Source of the DNA: Odoribacter sp.
Lineage (GTDB): Bacteria > Bacteroidota > Bacteroidia > Bacteroidales > Marinifilaceae
Reading direction: 5' to 3'
Length of the DNA: 64,000 nucleotides
Assembly (NCBI GenBank): GCA_020024465.1
Contig: JAHHTT010000004.1
Location: 1 to 64,000 of the forward strand
The notes beneath the pieces are model-generated. The model did no database searches and was not told the DNA's origin. It saw only the letters and a list, made by a program, of their open reading frames with translations. Positions 33,277-42,044 of this stretch are shown here, one piece after another. The position numbers and the translations under genes are program-made. Position 1 is the stretch's first letter. Each line of letters starts with the position of its first letter.

Positions 33277-34215
33277 TTAGGTCCGTTTGATGCTCATCTT
33301 GCGTCCGATTGCTTCGATACCCCAAATGAGGATGAATCCGGCGATACACATGAGAATGGCTTGCCATAGCAACGGATCACTGCCGGTCAGTTCGCCAAAG
33401 CGTGCCGGTGAGATATTGCTTTCTACCAATGCTTTTTCAATGCCATGACTGTCTGTGTAGGTTTGAAGGGTTTCTTTCCAGGGCCACACTTTATTTAAGG
33501 AACCGACCATAAAACCGGTCAGTAAGGACACGGTGACAGTGTGGTGGTGTTTGAGCAGCCATGACAGTAAGTGGGAAAAACTGATGATTCCAGCTACTGC
33601 ACCAATCGCAAAAAGCACCAGAACACCGATGTTAAATGTGCTGACAGCTCCTAATATATAGGTGTATTTGCCCATCAGCAGAAGGATGAATGCTCCTGAA
33701 ATACCGGGCAATATCATGGCACAGATGGCAATGGCTCCGGATAGAATGATGAACCACCAGCTGTTTGGAGTTTCTGAGGGTGTCATCACGGTAATCCAAT
33801 AGGCTACGACGGCTCCTATGATGAGCGATATGACTGTGAAGATATTCCACTTCTTGATTTCTTTGGCGACCAGCACTGACGAGGCGATAATCAGTCCGAA
33901 AAAAAACGACCATATATATATCGGATGGTTATCCAATAACCAGGTCATCAGTTTTGCTAAAGAGAATATGGAAATGCCGATTCCCGCAATGACTGAAATG
34001 AGAAAATTGCCGTTGATTTTTTTCCAGAATTCCGCCAGTTTGAATTTTAACAATAGTTTGACGGCCTGAAGGTCCACGGCTTTTATGGAGTCGATCAGTT
34101 CTTCGTAAATGCCGGTAATGAATGCGATAGTGCCGCCGGAAACTCCCGGTACGACATCGGCTGCGCCCATGGCACAGCCGCGTAATATTAATAATGGGTA
34201 ATTTTTTTTGCTCAT
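33277..34215 (-). CDS. DUF368 family membrane protein (undecaprenyl phosphate translocase family)
   Basis: 312 residues with about eight to ten membrane helices. GCAMGAADVVPGVSGGTIAFITGIYE near the N-terminus and ICAMILPGISGAFILLLMGKY near the middle are the paired DUF368 signatures (an inverted repeat family). DUF368 (PopT) proteins have been reported to return undecaprenyl phosphate across the membrane; transport of the lipid carrier here is by family inference. Its start overlaps the DUF4301 stop by four bases. Confidence 0.9.
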   Translation of the reverse strand: MSKKNYPLLILRGCAMGAADVVPGVSGGTIAFITGIYEELIDSIKAVDLQAVKLLLKFKLAEFWKKINGNFLISVIAGIGISIFSLAKLMTWLLDNHPIYIWSFFFGLIIASSVLVAKEIKKWNIFTVISLIIGAVVAYWITVMTPSETPNSWWFIILSGAIAICAMILPGISGAFILLLMGKYTYILGAVSTFNIGVLVLFAIGAVAGIISFSHLLSWLLKHHHTVTVSLLTGFMVGSLNKVWPWKETLQTYTDSHGIEKALVESNISPARFGELTGSDPLLWQAILMCIAGFILIWGIEAIGRKMSIKRT

Positions 34216-35768
34216 CGTCTAATAACATTTCTGTGTTCAAAACGGAAAAGGTCGAAAACGGTCTTGACCGGGGTGAAGGTGGTAAGAGGCACCTCTACAA
34301 AGACGGTTATCCAATTGGCCATTGCCCCGTTCCATAAACCGGGCAATTCTTGTACCTTGATGTCTTTGCCCTTATATGATTTGCAGGTGATGAAGCCTTG
34401 ATCTTTATCGATAAGTTTTTCAAGGTCGAATTTTTTGCCTTTATGATTTTTGATAGTACATACAATATCGACAGGATTGAAATGTGTTGATTTTTCAAAT
34501 ATTTCTTTCTGCTCCTTTTCTTCCATATTGATTTGTGCCGATTCGACAATCATCAGGCGTGAACTTCCGTCTTTTGCCTTTACCCAGAAAGGGCCGCCTC
34601 CCGGTTCTCCTTCGTTTTTCACCATACCGCACACACGTATCGGACGGTCCAAAAGATTCTGCAGGTGTTTGATGCGTTCCTTCTGATCTTTAAAAGTTTT
34701 GCCTTCCGCCTCCTTATATCCGACAGAAGTCAGGTAACTTTCAATTTCCAGCAGTTGCTCTTCTGACGGCTTTTTATTCAGAATGGTTAAGAAATCAAAT
34801 ACTTTTTGCTGAACATCAAGTAATATGCCGGCGAGTATCTTTTTATACCTTACAGTATCGTTTTTGGCACGGTCGGGAATTACATTATCAATATTTTTGA
34901 TGAAGATGATGTCTGCATCCAATTCATTCAGATTGTGGATGAGTGCTCCGTGTCCTCCCGGATGGAAAACGATCTGTCCCTCTTCATCGCGTAGCAGATT
35001 TCCTTCGCTATCTATGCTGACAGTGTCGGTTGAGGGTTTTTGTATGGAGAAGCTTGCTTCATATTTTACGCCAAACATCTTTTCGAAGATTTTGGTCTCT
35101 TTTTTCAGACGGGCCTGAAACATTGTCTGATATTCTTCTGAGATGGTAAAATGAATCCGGGCCTTTTTATGATCACTGGCATACATGGCTGCTTCGACAA
35201 TGTGTTCATCGAATGCCGTGCGTACGAAATCCCGATAGATGTGAAAATCAATCAGGCCTTTGGGCGTGTTTCCGTAGTTTAGCCCTTTTTTGTAGAGAAT
35301 ATATTTCAATATTTCATTGAAATCCCGCTTCTCAATCATTTTATTGATATCCTTTCCATCTTTCCACATGACATTGGAAAGATGTTCGTAAAAAGGAAGT
35401 TCGTCCAGTTTTTCAAAGAAATAGTGTATACTTCCCGGTTCTTTATGTTGCACGAAGTCAAGGAATTCTTCGGTTGTGCCGTGATAATTGTCCATAAATG
35501 CAAAGAGATCTTTGAACATGCGTGTGGCTGAACCGGATGCAGGTACCATTTTTATGATACTGGAGTGTTCGCGAGCCTGTTCGTATGTTTCTATCAGATG
35601 TTCTTCTTCTTCCGGAGAGGTACTGATGATGCCATTGTCTGTCGTGGCCGGTTCTGAGAGGTTTATATAGTCAAAGCCTTTTTTGAAATTTGCCAGTTGG
35701 CGGTCAATGGCCTCTGCCTTGATGCCTCTGTGCTTGAAATTATGAAGGTCTTCTTTGGTATAAGTCAT
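34212..35768 (-). CDS. DUF4301 family protein
   Basis: A 518-residue soluble protein found throughout Bacteroidetes. Visible landmarks include VPASGSATRMFKDLFAF (residues about 77-93), HPGGHGALIHNLNELDADIIFIKNIDN in the middle, and GEPGGGPFWVKAKDGSSRLMIVESAQ. The GSATRM and GGHGAL loops together with ADIIFIKNIDN resemble a nucleotidyltransferase (UDP-sugar pyrophosphorylase-like) layout, so a sugar-nucleotide or phosphosugar role is possible but unproven. It overlaps both neighbours by four bases (ATGA), indicating tight translational coupling. Confidence 0.85.
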   Translation of the reverse strand: MTYTKEDLHNFKHRGIKAEAIDRQLANFKKGFDYINLSEPATTDNGIISTSPEEEEHLIETYEQAREHSSIIKMVPASGSATRMFKDLFAFMDNYHGTTEEFLDFVQHKEPGSIHYFFEKLDELPFYEHLSNVMWKDGKDINKMIEKRDFNEILKYILYKKGLNYGNTPKGLIDFHIYRDFVRTAFDEHIVEAAMYASDHKKARIHFTISEEYQTMFQARLKKETKIFEKMFGVKYEASFSIQKPSTDTVSIDSEGNLLRDEEGQIVFHPGGHGALIHNLNELDADIIFIKNIDNVIPDRAKNDTVRYKKILAGILLDVQQKVFDFLTILNKKPSEEQLLEIESYLTSVGYKEAEGKTFKDQKERIKHLQNLLDRPIRVCGMVKNEGEPGGGPFWVKAKDGSSRLMIVESAQINMEEKEQKEIFEKSTHFNPVDIVCTIKNHKGKKFDLEKLIDKDQGFITCKSYKGKDIKVQELPGLWNGAMANWITVFVEVPLTTFTPVKTVFDLFRFEHRNVIRR

Positions 35769-36046
35769 TTTCTCGTTTTTTTTGATGGTAAATCTTCATC
35801 TTCTTCTTCATCGTATACATCCTCCTGGTTGTCTAATTCGTTTTCATAAAACTCTTCGGCTTCTTCCATGAGGGAATCAATGTCATCCTGACTGAGAGGT
35901 TCTTCGTCAATCCAGTAAATTTTCTGATTACTGTAAAAACCGTCCAGATCGCATTGAATAATACAGCGTGGTTTTTCTGTGTGTACGACGTAAACTAAGT
36001 CGAGTGCCTCTTGTGAATTGTCGGCGATAAGGAATTTAGGTAACAT
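35765..36046 (-). CDS. Small acidic conserved protein
   Basis: 93 residues. The N-terminal half is ordered looking (LIADNSQEALDLVYVVHTEK, CIIQCDLDGFY); the second half is extremely acidic (SLMEEAEEFYENELDNQEDV, then EEDEDLPSKKTRK). No family function known to me. It is the first gene of the operon with DUF4301, DUF368 and aroE, overlapping DUF4301 by four bases, and has a promoter element about 35 bases upstream. Confidence 0.75.
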   Translation of the reverse strand: MLPKFLIADNSQEALDLVYVVHTEKPRCIIQCDLDGFYSNQKIYWIDEEPLSQDDIDSLMEEAEEFYENELDNQEDVYDEEEDEDLPSKKTRK

Positions 36047-36080
36047 GTTTTTTTATGTTTAAATTTCAACGTTATACGGA

Positions 36081-36088
36081 CAAAGGTA
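36081..36088 (-). promoter_or_regulatory. -7 element for the small acidic protein/DUF4301/DUF368/aroE operon
   Basis: TACCTTTG on the minus strand is a perfect TAnnTTTG, 35 bases upstream of the ATG at 36046. The -33 region has only a weak TTA-type match. Confidence 0.48.
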
Positions 36089-36233
36089 GAAAAAAGAGAT
36101 GAAATAATACTTGCTTTCTATAAAAATTAAAATGATCTGCCATCAAATATTGGTTGGCAGATTGATAAAATGAGATTTTTTATATCTGCCAAAAAAAATA
36201 AAGAAAAAAAGTAGGAATATAATTAATATTTTA

Positions 36234-36241
36234 TATATTTG
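36234..36241 (+). promoter_or_regulatory. -7 element upstream of the cobalamin riboswitch
   Basis: TATATTTG is a perfect -7 match, placing the transcription start at about 36248, the very beginning of the riboswitch. The -33 region is an A-rich tract without a clear TTG. Confidence 0.5.
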
Positions 36242-36242
36242 T

Positions 36243-36436
36243 GGTGTCATGGTGATCTTATTCCTTTTCAAGGAAAAAGATTGAATAGGGAATCCGGTGA
36301 GAATCCGGAACTGTACCCTCAGCTGTAAGTTCTAAAAAAAGTTTTCGCTTTCTAATGGTCACTTTTTCAGATAGAAAAGGGAAGACCGCGAATTCCGGAA
36401 CAAGTCAGAAGACCTGCCTGATAAAATATTAATCCG
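36243..36436 (+). promoter_or_regulatory. Cobalamin (B12) riboswitch
   Basis: The conserved core is present in order: GGTGTC at the beginning, GGGAATCCGGTGAGAATCCG, CTGTACCC, CAGCTGTAAG, a variable hairpin, and the closing B12 box with AGTCAGAAGACCTGCCTG near 36403-36420. This is the adenosylcobalamin/cobalamin aptamer. The first long gene downstream is abfD, not a B12 transport or synthesis gene. Cobalamin riboswitches normally repress when the ligand is bound, so the 4-hydroxybutyrate genes should be expressed when B12 is low. Confidence 0.93.
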
Positions 36437-36520
36437 TTACTCTGGGGATTTGGAGTAAGGGAGATGTGCGAAGTTATTCATATAATTAAATTGTGTTGAC
36501 GTCATTCGTGACGGGACATT
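36437..36520 (+). promoter_or_regulatory. Candidate riboswitch expression platform
   Basis: Two hairpins follow the aptamer: TTACTC/GAGTAA (36437-36458), and CGTCA-TTCG-TGACG (36500-36513), a TTCG tetraloop hairpin ending seven bases before ATG 36521. No U tract follows either, so control of translation initiation is more likely than transcription termination. Assignment is inference. Confidence 0.4.
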
Positions 36521-36778
36521 ATGAACAAAGGAGCATTACAACGTAAATATGATTGTATTTGCGTATCTGATTCTTTTTCAATGAGAAAAAGAAGATGTTT
36601 CTCTGTGGTGGCAACGAGAGACAGCGGATGTTATCCCTTTATCGGCAAGCATACGCTTCAATTCGGTATGTCCTTTTTTTCGCATTCTTTCCTGCTGATT
36701 CCCCTTCGTAGCAAATGGCTTCTATTTACTGCAATTTTTCTTTATTATAAATTACAATCAATAAACCAAAAATTATGA
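36521..36778 (+). CDS. Possible upstream ORF coupled to abfD
   Basis: 85 codons beginning MNKGALQRKYDCICVSD. The sequence is Cys/Arg-rich then hydrophobic (FFSHSFLLIPLRSKWLLFTA) and matches no family I know. Its interest is positional: the TGA stop overlaps the abfD ATG at 36775 as ATGA, so ribosomes finishing it could start abfD. The ATG lies directly after the TTCG hairpin of the riboswitch region. It could equally be a chance open frame in a long leader. Confidence 0.35.
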   Translation: MNKGALQRKYDCICVSDSFSMRKRRCFSVVATRDSGCYPFIGKHTLQFGMSFFSHSFLLIPLRSKWLLFTAIFLYYKLQSINQKL

Positions 36779-38238
36779 TGACAAAAGAACAGTACATTGA
36801 AAGTCTTCGGAAGTTAAACCTGAAGGTCTATTTTATGGGAGAACTGATCAGTAATCCAGTGGATCATCCGATGATTCGTCCATCTATGAATTCTGTGGCC
36901 ATGACTTATGAATTGGCGGAAAAAGAAGAGTACAAGTCTCTTATGACAGTAAAATCCAATCTGACAGGTAAAATAATTAATCGTTTCTGTCATTTGCATC
37001 AAAGTGCCGAGGATTTGATAAATAAGGTAAAGATGCAACGTTTGGTGGGGCAGAAAACCGGAGCCTGTTTCCAGCGTTGTGTCGGAATGGATGCTTTCAA
37101 TGCGATTTATTCCACTACTTATGAGATAGATCAGGCTCACGGAACGGAATATCATAAACGTTTTGTAGAGTATTTGAAATATGTACAGGACAATGATCTC
37201 ACAGTGGATGGAGCCATGACCGATCCTAAAGGTGACCGGGGGCTTTCTCCATCACAGCAAAAAGATCCGGATTTGTATCTTCGTGTCAAGGAAGTACGTC
37301 CGGACGGAATTATTGTCCGAGGGGCCAAAGCTCATCAAACCGGGGCTGTCAATTCTCACGAACACTTGATTATGCCGACGATAGCTATGAAGGAAGCTGA
37401 TAAGGATTATGCCGTTTCATTTGCCGTGCCTTCCGATGCTGAAGGTGTGTTTATGATTTATGGACGCCAGTCCTGTGATACCCGTAAGATGGAGAACGGA
37501 GCGGATATTGATTTGGGGAATTCACAATTTGGGGGTCATGAAGCTCTTGTGATATTTGATGATGTATTTGTACCTAATGAACGCATTTTTATGTGTAAGG
37601 AATATGAATTTGCAGGTATGATGGTAGAGCGTTTTGCCGGTTATCACAGACAATCCTATGGAGGATGTAAAGTGGGTGTCGGTGATGTCCTTATCGGAGC
37701 AGCTGCTCTTGCTGCAGATTATAACGGAGTGCCTAAAGCGAATCATATAAAGGATAAGCTTATTGAAATGATGCATCTTAATGAGACCCTCTATTCATGC
37801 GGACTCGCCTGTTCGGCTGAGGGTGCGCCAACACCGGCAGGAAACTATCAGATTGATTTATTGCTTGCCAATGTCTGTAAACAGAATGTAACCCGTTTCC
37901 CCTATGAGATTGCCAGACTTGCAGAAGATATTGCGGGAGGATTGATGGTAACCATGCCTTCTGCCCAGGATTTAAAAGATCCGTATATTGGAAAATATGT
38001 AAAAAAATATCTGCAAGGAGCCGATGGTACGGATACGGAAAACCGAATGCGAGTTCTTCGCTTGATTGAGAATATTACACTCGGGACGGCTGCGGTGGGT
38101 TACCGTACTGAGTCCATGCATGGTGCCGGTTCTCCACAGGCACAGCGGATTATGATTGCCCGACAGGGAAATCTTGAAGAGAAAAAGGAACTGGCAAAGC
38201 AGATTGCCCGGATAGATGAAAGTAAGAACCGGAAATAG
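36775..38238 (+). CDS. abfD: 4-hydroxybutyryl-CoA dehydratase/vinylacetyl-CoA delta-isomerase
   Basis: 487 residues. This radical-type 4Fe-4S/FAD enzyme dehydrates 4-hydroxybutyryl-CoA to crotonyl-CoA. The iron-sulfur ligands known from Clostridium aminobutyricum AbfD are all present: two Cys spaced four apart in ACFQRCVGMD (Cys98 and Cys102), and His and Cys spaced seven apart in YHRQSYGGCKVG. The N-terminus MTKEQYIESLRKLN is standard; ATG 36775 or 36778 may be used. It is the first structural gene behind the B12 riboswitch and starts the abfD-abfT-4hbD-sucD operon (9-base gap to abfT). Confidence 0.97.
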   Translation: MMTKEQYIESLRKLNLKVYFMGELISNPVDHPMIRPSMNSVAMTYELAEKEEYKSLMTVKSNLTGKIINRFCHLHQSAEDLINKVKMQRLVGQKTGACFQRCVGMDAFNAIYSTTYEIDQAHGTEYHKRFVEYLKYVQDNDLTVDGAMTDPKGDRGLSPSQQKDPDLYLRVKEVRPDGIIVRGAKAHQTGAVNSHEHLIMPTIAMKEADKDYAVSFAVPSDAEGVFMIYGRQSCDTRKMENGADIDLGNSQFGGHEALVIFDDVFVPNERIFMCKEYEFAGMMVERFAGYHRQSYGGCKVGVGDVLIGAAALAADYNGVPKANHIKDKLIEMMHLNETLYSCGLACSAEGAPTPAGNYQIDLLLANVCKQNVTRFPYEIARLAEDIAGGLMVTMPSAQDLKDPYIGKYVKKYLQGADGTDTENRMRVLRLIENITLGTAAVGYRTESMHGAGSPQAQRIMIARQGNLEEKKELAKQIARIDESKNRK

Positions 38239-38247
38239 TGGCGGATA

Positions 38248-39549
38248 ATGAATTGGAAAGAAATTTATACCCAAAGACTGACTACTGCCGAGGATGCAAT
38301 CAAAATTATCCGCGATAACGATCGGGTGGTCTTTGCCCATGCGGCAGGTGTTCCTCAGGAAATTACCAAAGCTCTCGTGGCACACAAAGATGATTTCCAG
38401 AATGTAGAAATATTTCATATGTTGTGTCTCGGAGACGGAGCTTATACCCGTCCGGAAATGTTATCACATTTCCGGCATACCACTAATTTTGTAGGAGGAA
38501 ATACCCGGCGAGCCGTCAATGAAGCCCGGGCAGACTTTATCCCTTGTTTCTTTTATGAATTGCCTCGATTGTTCCGAAACGGGACACTGCCTGTTGATGT
38601 GGCAATCGTTCATCTCAGTACTCCGGACGCGGACGGTTATTGTAGTTTTGGAGTCTCTTCTGATTATACAAAGCCTGCGGCTCATTCTGCTCGTGTGGTG
38701 ATTGCTGAAGTGAATGACCGGATGCCTCATGTCGGAGGTGATAATCATATCCATGTTTCCGAGCTGGATTATATCGTTGAAACTTCGAATCCCTTGTTTG
38801 AAATACCATTGGCTCCAATCGGAGAAACGGAACAGGCAATCGGTGGATTCTGTGCCGAACTGATAGAAAACGGCTCTACCCTGCAACTGGGAATAGGGGC
38901 TATCCCCGATGCTGTCCTGCAATGTCTGCAAGACAAAAAAGATTTGGGTATTCATACGGAAATGTTTTCGGATGGGGTGATAGATCTGGTAGAAAAAGGA
39001 GTTATCAACGGAAAATGTAAAACTCTTCATCCGGGGAAACTGGTTGCTACATTTCTTATGGGAAGCCAACGTCTATACGATTTTGCAGATAATAATCCCG
39101 ATGTTGCCCTTTTCCCCGTGGATTATGTTAACGACCCTTACGTTATCGGTCGGAATCATCAATTGGTGTCTATCAATTCCTGTATTGAAATCGACCTCTC
39201 CGGACAAGTATGTTCAGAAACTATCGGTCTGCAACAATTCAGTGGGACGGGAGGACAAGTCGATTATATCCGGGGCGCTGCTCTTTCTGAAGGCGGTAAG
39301 TCTATCCTTGCCATGCCTTCCACTGCAGCACACGGAAAAATTTCCCGAATTGTACCCTATTTAACAAAAGGTGCAACTGTCACAACTTCCCGAAATGAGG
39401 TGGATTATATCGTTACGGAATACGGAATCGCTCATCTCAAGGGAAAGACTTTACGTCAACGAGCCGAAAGCCTGATTCGGATAGCTCATCCTGATTTCAG
39501 AGAATCGCTCATGGAAGAATTTATACACCGTTTTACATTAACACGATAA
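38248..39549 (+). CDS. abfT: 4-hydroxybutyrate CoA-transferase
   Basis: 433 residues, acetyl-CoA hydrolase/transferase family. Moves CoA from acetyl-CoA (or butyryl-CoA) to 4-hydroxybutyrate, giving the AbfD substrate. Seen are the N-terminal half with RDNDRVVFAHAAGVPQEI, the CoA loop LQLGIGAIPDAVLQCL, the Glu-containing segment CSETIG and the oxyanion/CoA region QFSGTGGQVDYIRGA. If butyryl-CoA is the donor, this enzyme would also release butyrate and close the cycle. Gaps are 9 bases before and 6 bases after. Confidence 0.93.
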   Translation: MNWKEIYTQRLTTAEDAIKIIRDNDRVVFAHAAGVPQEITKALVAHKDDFQNVEIFHMLCLGDGAYTRPEMLSHFRHTTNFVGGNTRRAVNEARADFIPCFFYELPRLFRNGTLPVDVAIVHLSTPDADGYCSFGVSSDYTKPAAHSARVVIAEVNDRMPHVGGDNHIHVSELDYIVETSNPLFEIPLAPIGETEQAIGGFCAELIENGSTLQLGIGAIPDAVLQCLQDKKDLGIHTEMFSDGVIDLVEKGVINGKCKTLHPGKLVATFLMGSQRLYDFADNNPDVALFPVDYVNDPYVIGRNHQLVSINSCIEIDLSGQVCSETIGLQQFSGTGGQVDYIRGAALSEGGKSILAMPSTAAHGKISRIVPYLTKGATVTTSRNEVDYIVTEYGIAHLKGKTLRQRAESLIRIAHPDFRESLMEEFIHRFTLTR

Positions 39550-39555
39550 ATAATT

Positions 39556-40671
39556 ATGCAATTGTTTAAATTGAAAACTCGTTTAAGTGAGTTTAGTTCT
39601 TTTGCTGACTTTGCTGAAGAATTCAATCTTACAAAAGAAGATTTAATCATTACGAACGAATTCCTGTATGTTCCGTATATGCGTGAACTGAACCTTCCGT
39701 GTCGTTTCATTATGCAGGAACATTATGGAACGGGGGAGCCGTCTGATGAGATGATTAATTTGATTCTCCGGGATATACAGTTAGACAACTATACTCGCGT
39801 GATAGCTGTGGGAGGCGGGACTGTCATCGATATCTCGAAGCTATTTACTTTGCGGGGCATCACGAATGTGACGGATGCTTTTGAACGCAGAATGCCAATT
39901 GAAAAATCCCGTCGATTGGTGATTGTTCCCACTACTTGCGGTACCGGTAGTGAAGTAACCAATATATCAATTGCCGAGATTAAATCCCGTCATACTAAAA
40001 TGGGATTGGCCGATGATGCCTTGCTGGCTGACGATGCTGTGTTAATTCCGGAGTTGTTGCGAGGACTTCCCTATAAGTTTTTTGTATACAGTTCGATTGA
40101 TGCTCTTATTCATGCAGTGGAATCATACGTTTCTCCGAAATCGAATCCTTACACCCGGATATTCTGTCGGGCAGCCATTGAAATGATTGTCCGTGTTTTT
40201 AAACGTATTGCTGCAGAAGGACCGGAGAGTCGCTTGGAATGTTTGAGAGAAATGTTGATTGCCAGTAATTATGCTGGTATTGCATTTGGAAATACTGGAG
40301 TGGGTGCCGTTCATGCGCTGTCTTATCCGTTAGGAGGAAATTATCATGTACCGCACGGAGAAGCCAATTATCAGTTCTTCACGGAAGTATTTAAATTTTA
40401 TTACAAGAAAAAGCCTTTGGGGAACATCCTGGAAGTCAATGCGTTGCTTGCAGACTATCTGGAATGCGATACGGAGCATGTGTATGAAGAATTGGATTGT
40501 CTATTAGGTAAATTATTATCTAAAAAACCGCTCCATACCTATGGTATGAAACCTGAAGAAATCGACGGATTTACGGACAATGTACTTCAGACACAACAAC
40601 GTCTGTTGGCTAATAATTACGTGGAATTATCAAGAGAAGAAATTAAAGAAATCTATACAATCTTATATTAA
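39556..40671 (+). CDS. 4hbD: NAD-dependent 4-hydroxybutyrate dehydrogenase
   Basis: 371 residues of the iron-containing (group III) alcohol dehydrogenase family. Reduces succinate semialdehyde to 4-hydroxybutyrate. The NAD-binding part has AVGGGTVIDISKLF and PTTCGTGSEVTNISI. The metal-site His residues lie in DALIHAVESYVSPKSNP and in GAVHALSYPLGGNYHVPHGEAN. The specific substrate is assigned from the operon (between abfT and sucD); by sequence alone other short-chain alcohol dehydrogenases are possible. It ends 7 bases before the sucD ATG. Confidence 0.92.
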   Translation: MQLFKLKTRLSEFSSFADFAEEFNLTKEDLIITNEFLYVPYMRELNLPCRFIMQEHYGTGEPSDEMINLILRDIQLDNYTRVIAVGGGTVIDISKLFTLRGITNVTDAFERRMPIEKSRRLVIVPTTCGTGSEVTNISIAEIKSRHTKMGLADDALLADDAVLIPELLRGLPYKFFVYSSIDALIHAVESYVSPKSNPYTRIFCRAAIEMIVRVFKRIAAEGPESRLECLREMLIASNYAGIAFGNTGVGAVHALSYPLGGNYHVPHGEANYQFFTEVFKFYYKKKPLGNILEVNALLADYLECDTEHVYEELDCLLGKLLSKKPLHTYGMKPEEIDGFTDNVLQTQQRLLANNYVELSREEIKEIYTILY

Positions 40672-40678
40672 AAATATC

Positions 40679-42031
40679 ATGGAAATAAAAGAAATGGTAG
40701 AGAGGGCCAGAAAAGCTCAAGTTATTTATGACGAACGGTTTGATCAGGATAAAGTAGATCAGGTCATTAAAGTTGCTGCCCGAACAATTTTTGATCATGC
40801 GGAAGAATTGGCACGGCTTACGATTGACGAAACGCAAATGGGTGTTTATGAAGATAAAGTGGCCAAAATCAGGAATAAATCCAAAGGGGTGTGGTATAAC
40901 CTGAAAGGAAAAAAATCCATGGGGATTTTAAGTATTGATGAGAAGACTAATCTTATCGAAATAGCCAAGCCTATAGGTGTGGTTGCAGGTATTACTCCGA
41001 TGACAAATCCTGTGGTTACTCCCATGTCGAAAATCATTTTTGCATTAAAAACAAAAAACGCCATAATCATCGCTCCTCATCCGAAAGCAAAACAATGCTC
41101 CAGAATGGCTGTGGAACTTATAATTAAAGCAATTGCTCCGTATGATGTCCCGAAAGACCTGGTGCAGGTGATCGAAGAACCTACGATTGAAAAAACCTGT
41201 GAACTGATGGAGGCTTGTGATGTTGTGGTGGCCACGGGAGGAATGTCTATGGTGAAGTCCGCTTATTCATCCGGCAAGCCGTCTTTCGGAGTCGGAGCCG
41301 GTAATGTGCAGGTTATCCTGGATAGATTTATTGATTTTGATATGGCTGCGGAAAAAATTATTAGCGGACGTTCTTTTGATAATGGAATCATATGTTCGGG
41401 AGAACAGAGTTTTATTTATCATAAAGATGATAAGCAGGACGTTATGGATGCTTTTTGCCGGCATGGAGCTTATATCATTTCTGAAGAAGAACGGGAGAAA
41501 GTAATCAATGCCCTCTTTGAAGACGGGCATATTTGCAGGGATATTGTCGGACAATCTGTTCGGAAAATTGCCGACAAGGCCGGTATCTCTGTGCCGGATA
41601 ATACCCGTATTCTTGTGGTTGAAGCTCACGGGATAGGACATGAGGATCTTATCTGTAAAGAAAAAATGTGTCCGGTCATGGCAGCTTTCGCTTATGATAA
41701 TTTTGATGAAGCAATTAAAATCGCCAAAACAAATTTGTTTTTGGAAGGAAACGGACATACTGCCGGAATTCATTCCAACAATCAGGCAAACATTATTAAG
41801 GCCGGAACAGAGCTTTCCGTTTCGCGTTTGATTGTGAATGCTCCATGTGCAACTACGGCCGGAGGTTCTATACAAAACGGACTTCCTGTAACCAATACTC
41901 TCGGATGTGGAAGTTGGGGGAATAATTCTATTTCCGAAAATTTTACTTATAGACATTTATTGAATATTACACGCATTGCTCCATTATGTGCACGGATACA
42001 TATACCTTCTGATGCTGAAATATGGGAGTAA
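40679..42031 (+). CDS. sucD: Succinate-semialdehyde dehydrogenase (CoA-acylating)
   Basis: 450 residues from ATG 40679 (MEIKEMVERARKAQ); the open frame reaches back to 40580 but overlaps 4hbD. It reduces succinyl-CoA to succinate semialdehyde, the entry step of the pathway. Landmarks are PIGVVAGITPMTNPVVTPM, TGGMSMVKSAYSSGKPSFGVGAGN and the catalytic Cys in NGIICSGEQSF. The C-terminal half resembles the acetaldehyde dehydrogenase domain of AdhE. It is the last gene of the operon and is followed by a long inverted repeat. Confidence 0.95.
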   Translation: MEIKEMVERARKAQVIYDERFDQDKVDQVIKVAARTIFDHAEELARLTIDETQMGVYEDKVAKIRNKSKGVWYNLKGKKSMGILSIDEKTNLIEIAKPIGVVAGITPMTNPVVTPMSKIIFALKTKNAIIIAPHPKAKQCSRMAVELIIKAIAPYDVPKDLVQVIEEPTIEKTCELMEACDVVVATGGMSMVKSAYSSGKPSFGVGAGNVQVILDRFIDFDMAAEKIISGRSFDNGIICSGEQSFIYHKDDKQDVMDAFCRHGAYIISEEEREKVINALFEDGHICRDIVGQSVRKIADKAGISVPDNTRILVVEAHGIGHEDLICKEKMCPVMAAFAYDNFDEAIKIAKTNLFLEGNGHTAGIHSNNQANIIKAGTELSVSRLIVNAPCATTAGGSIQNGLPVTNTLGCGSWGNNSISENFTYRHLLNITRIAPLCARIHIPSDAEIWE

Positions 42032-42044
42032 CGATAACTTCTGG

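Noticed and set aside
41267..41956. A 229-codon minus-strand ORF inside sucD
   Set aside because: It is antisense to a well-supported enzyme, with no start context or family resemblance.
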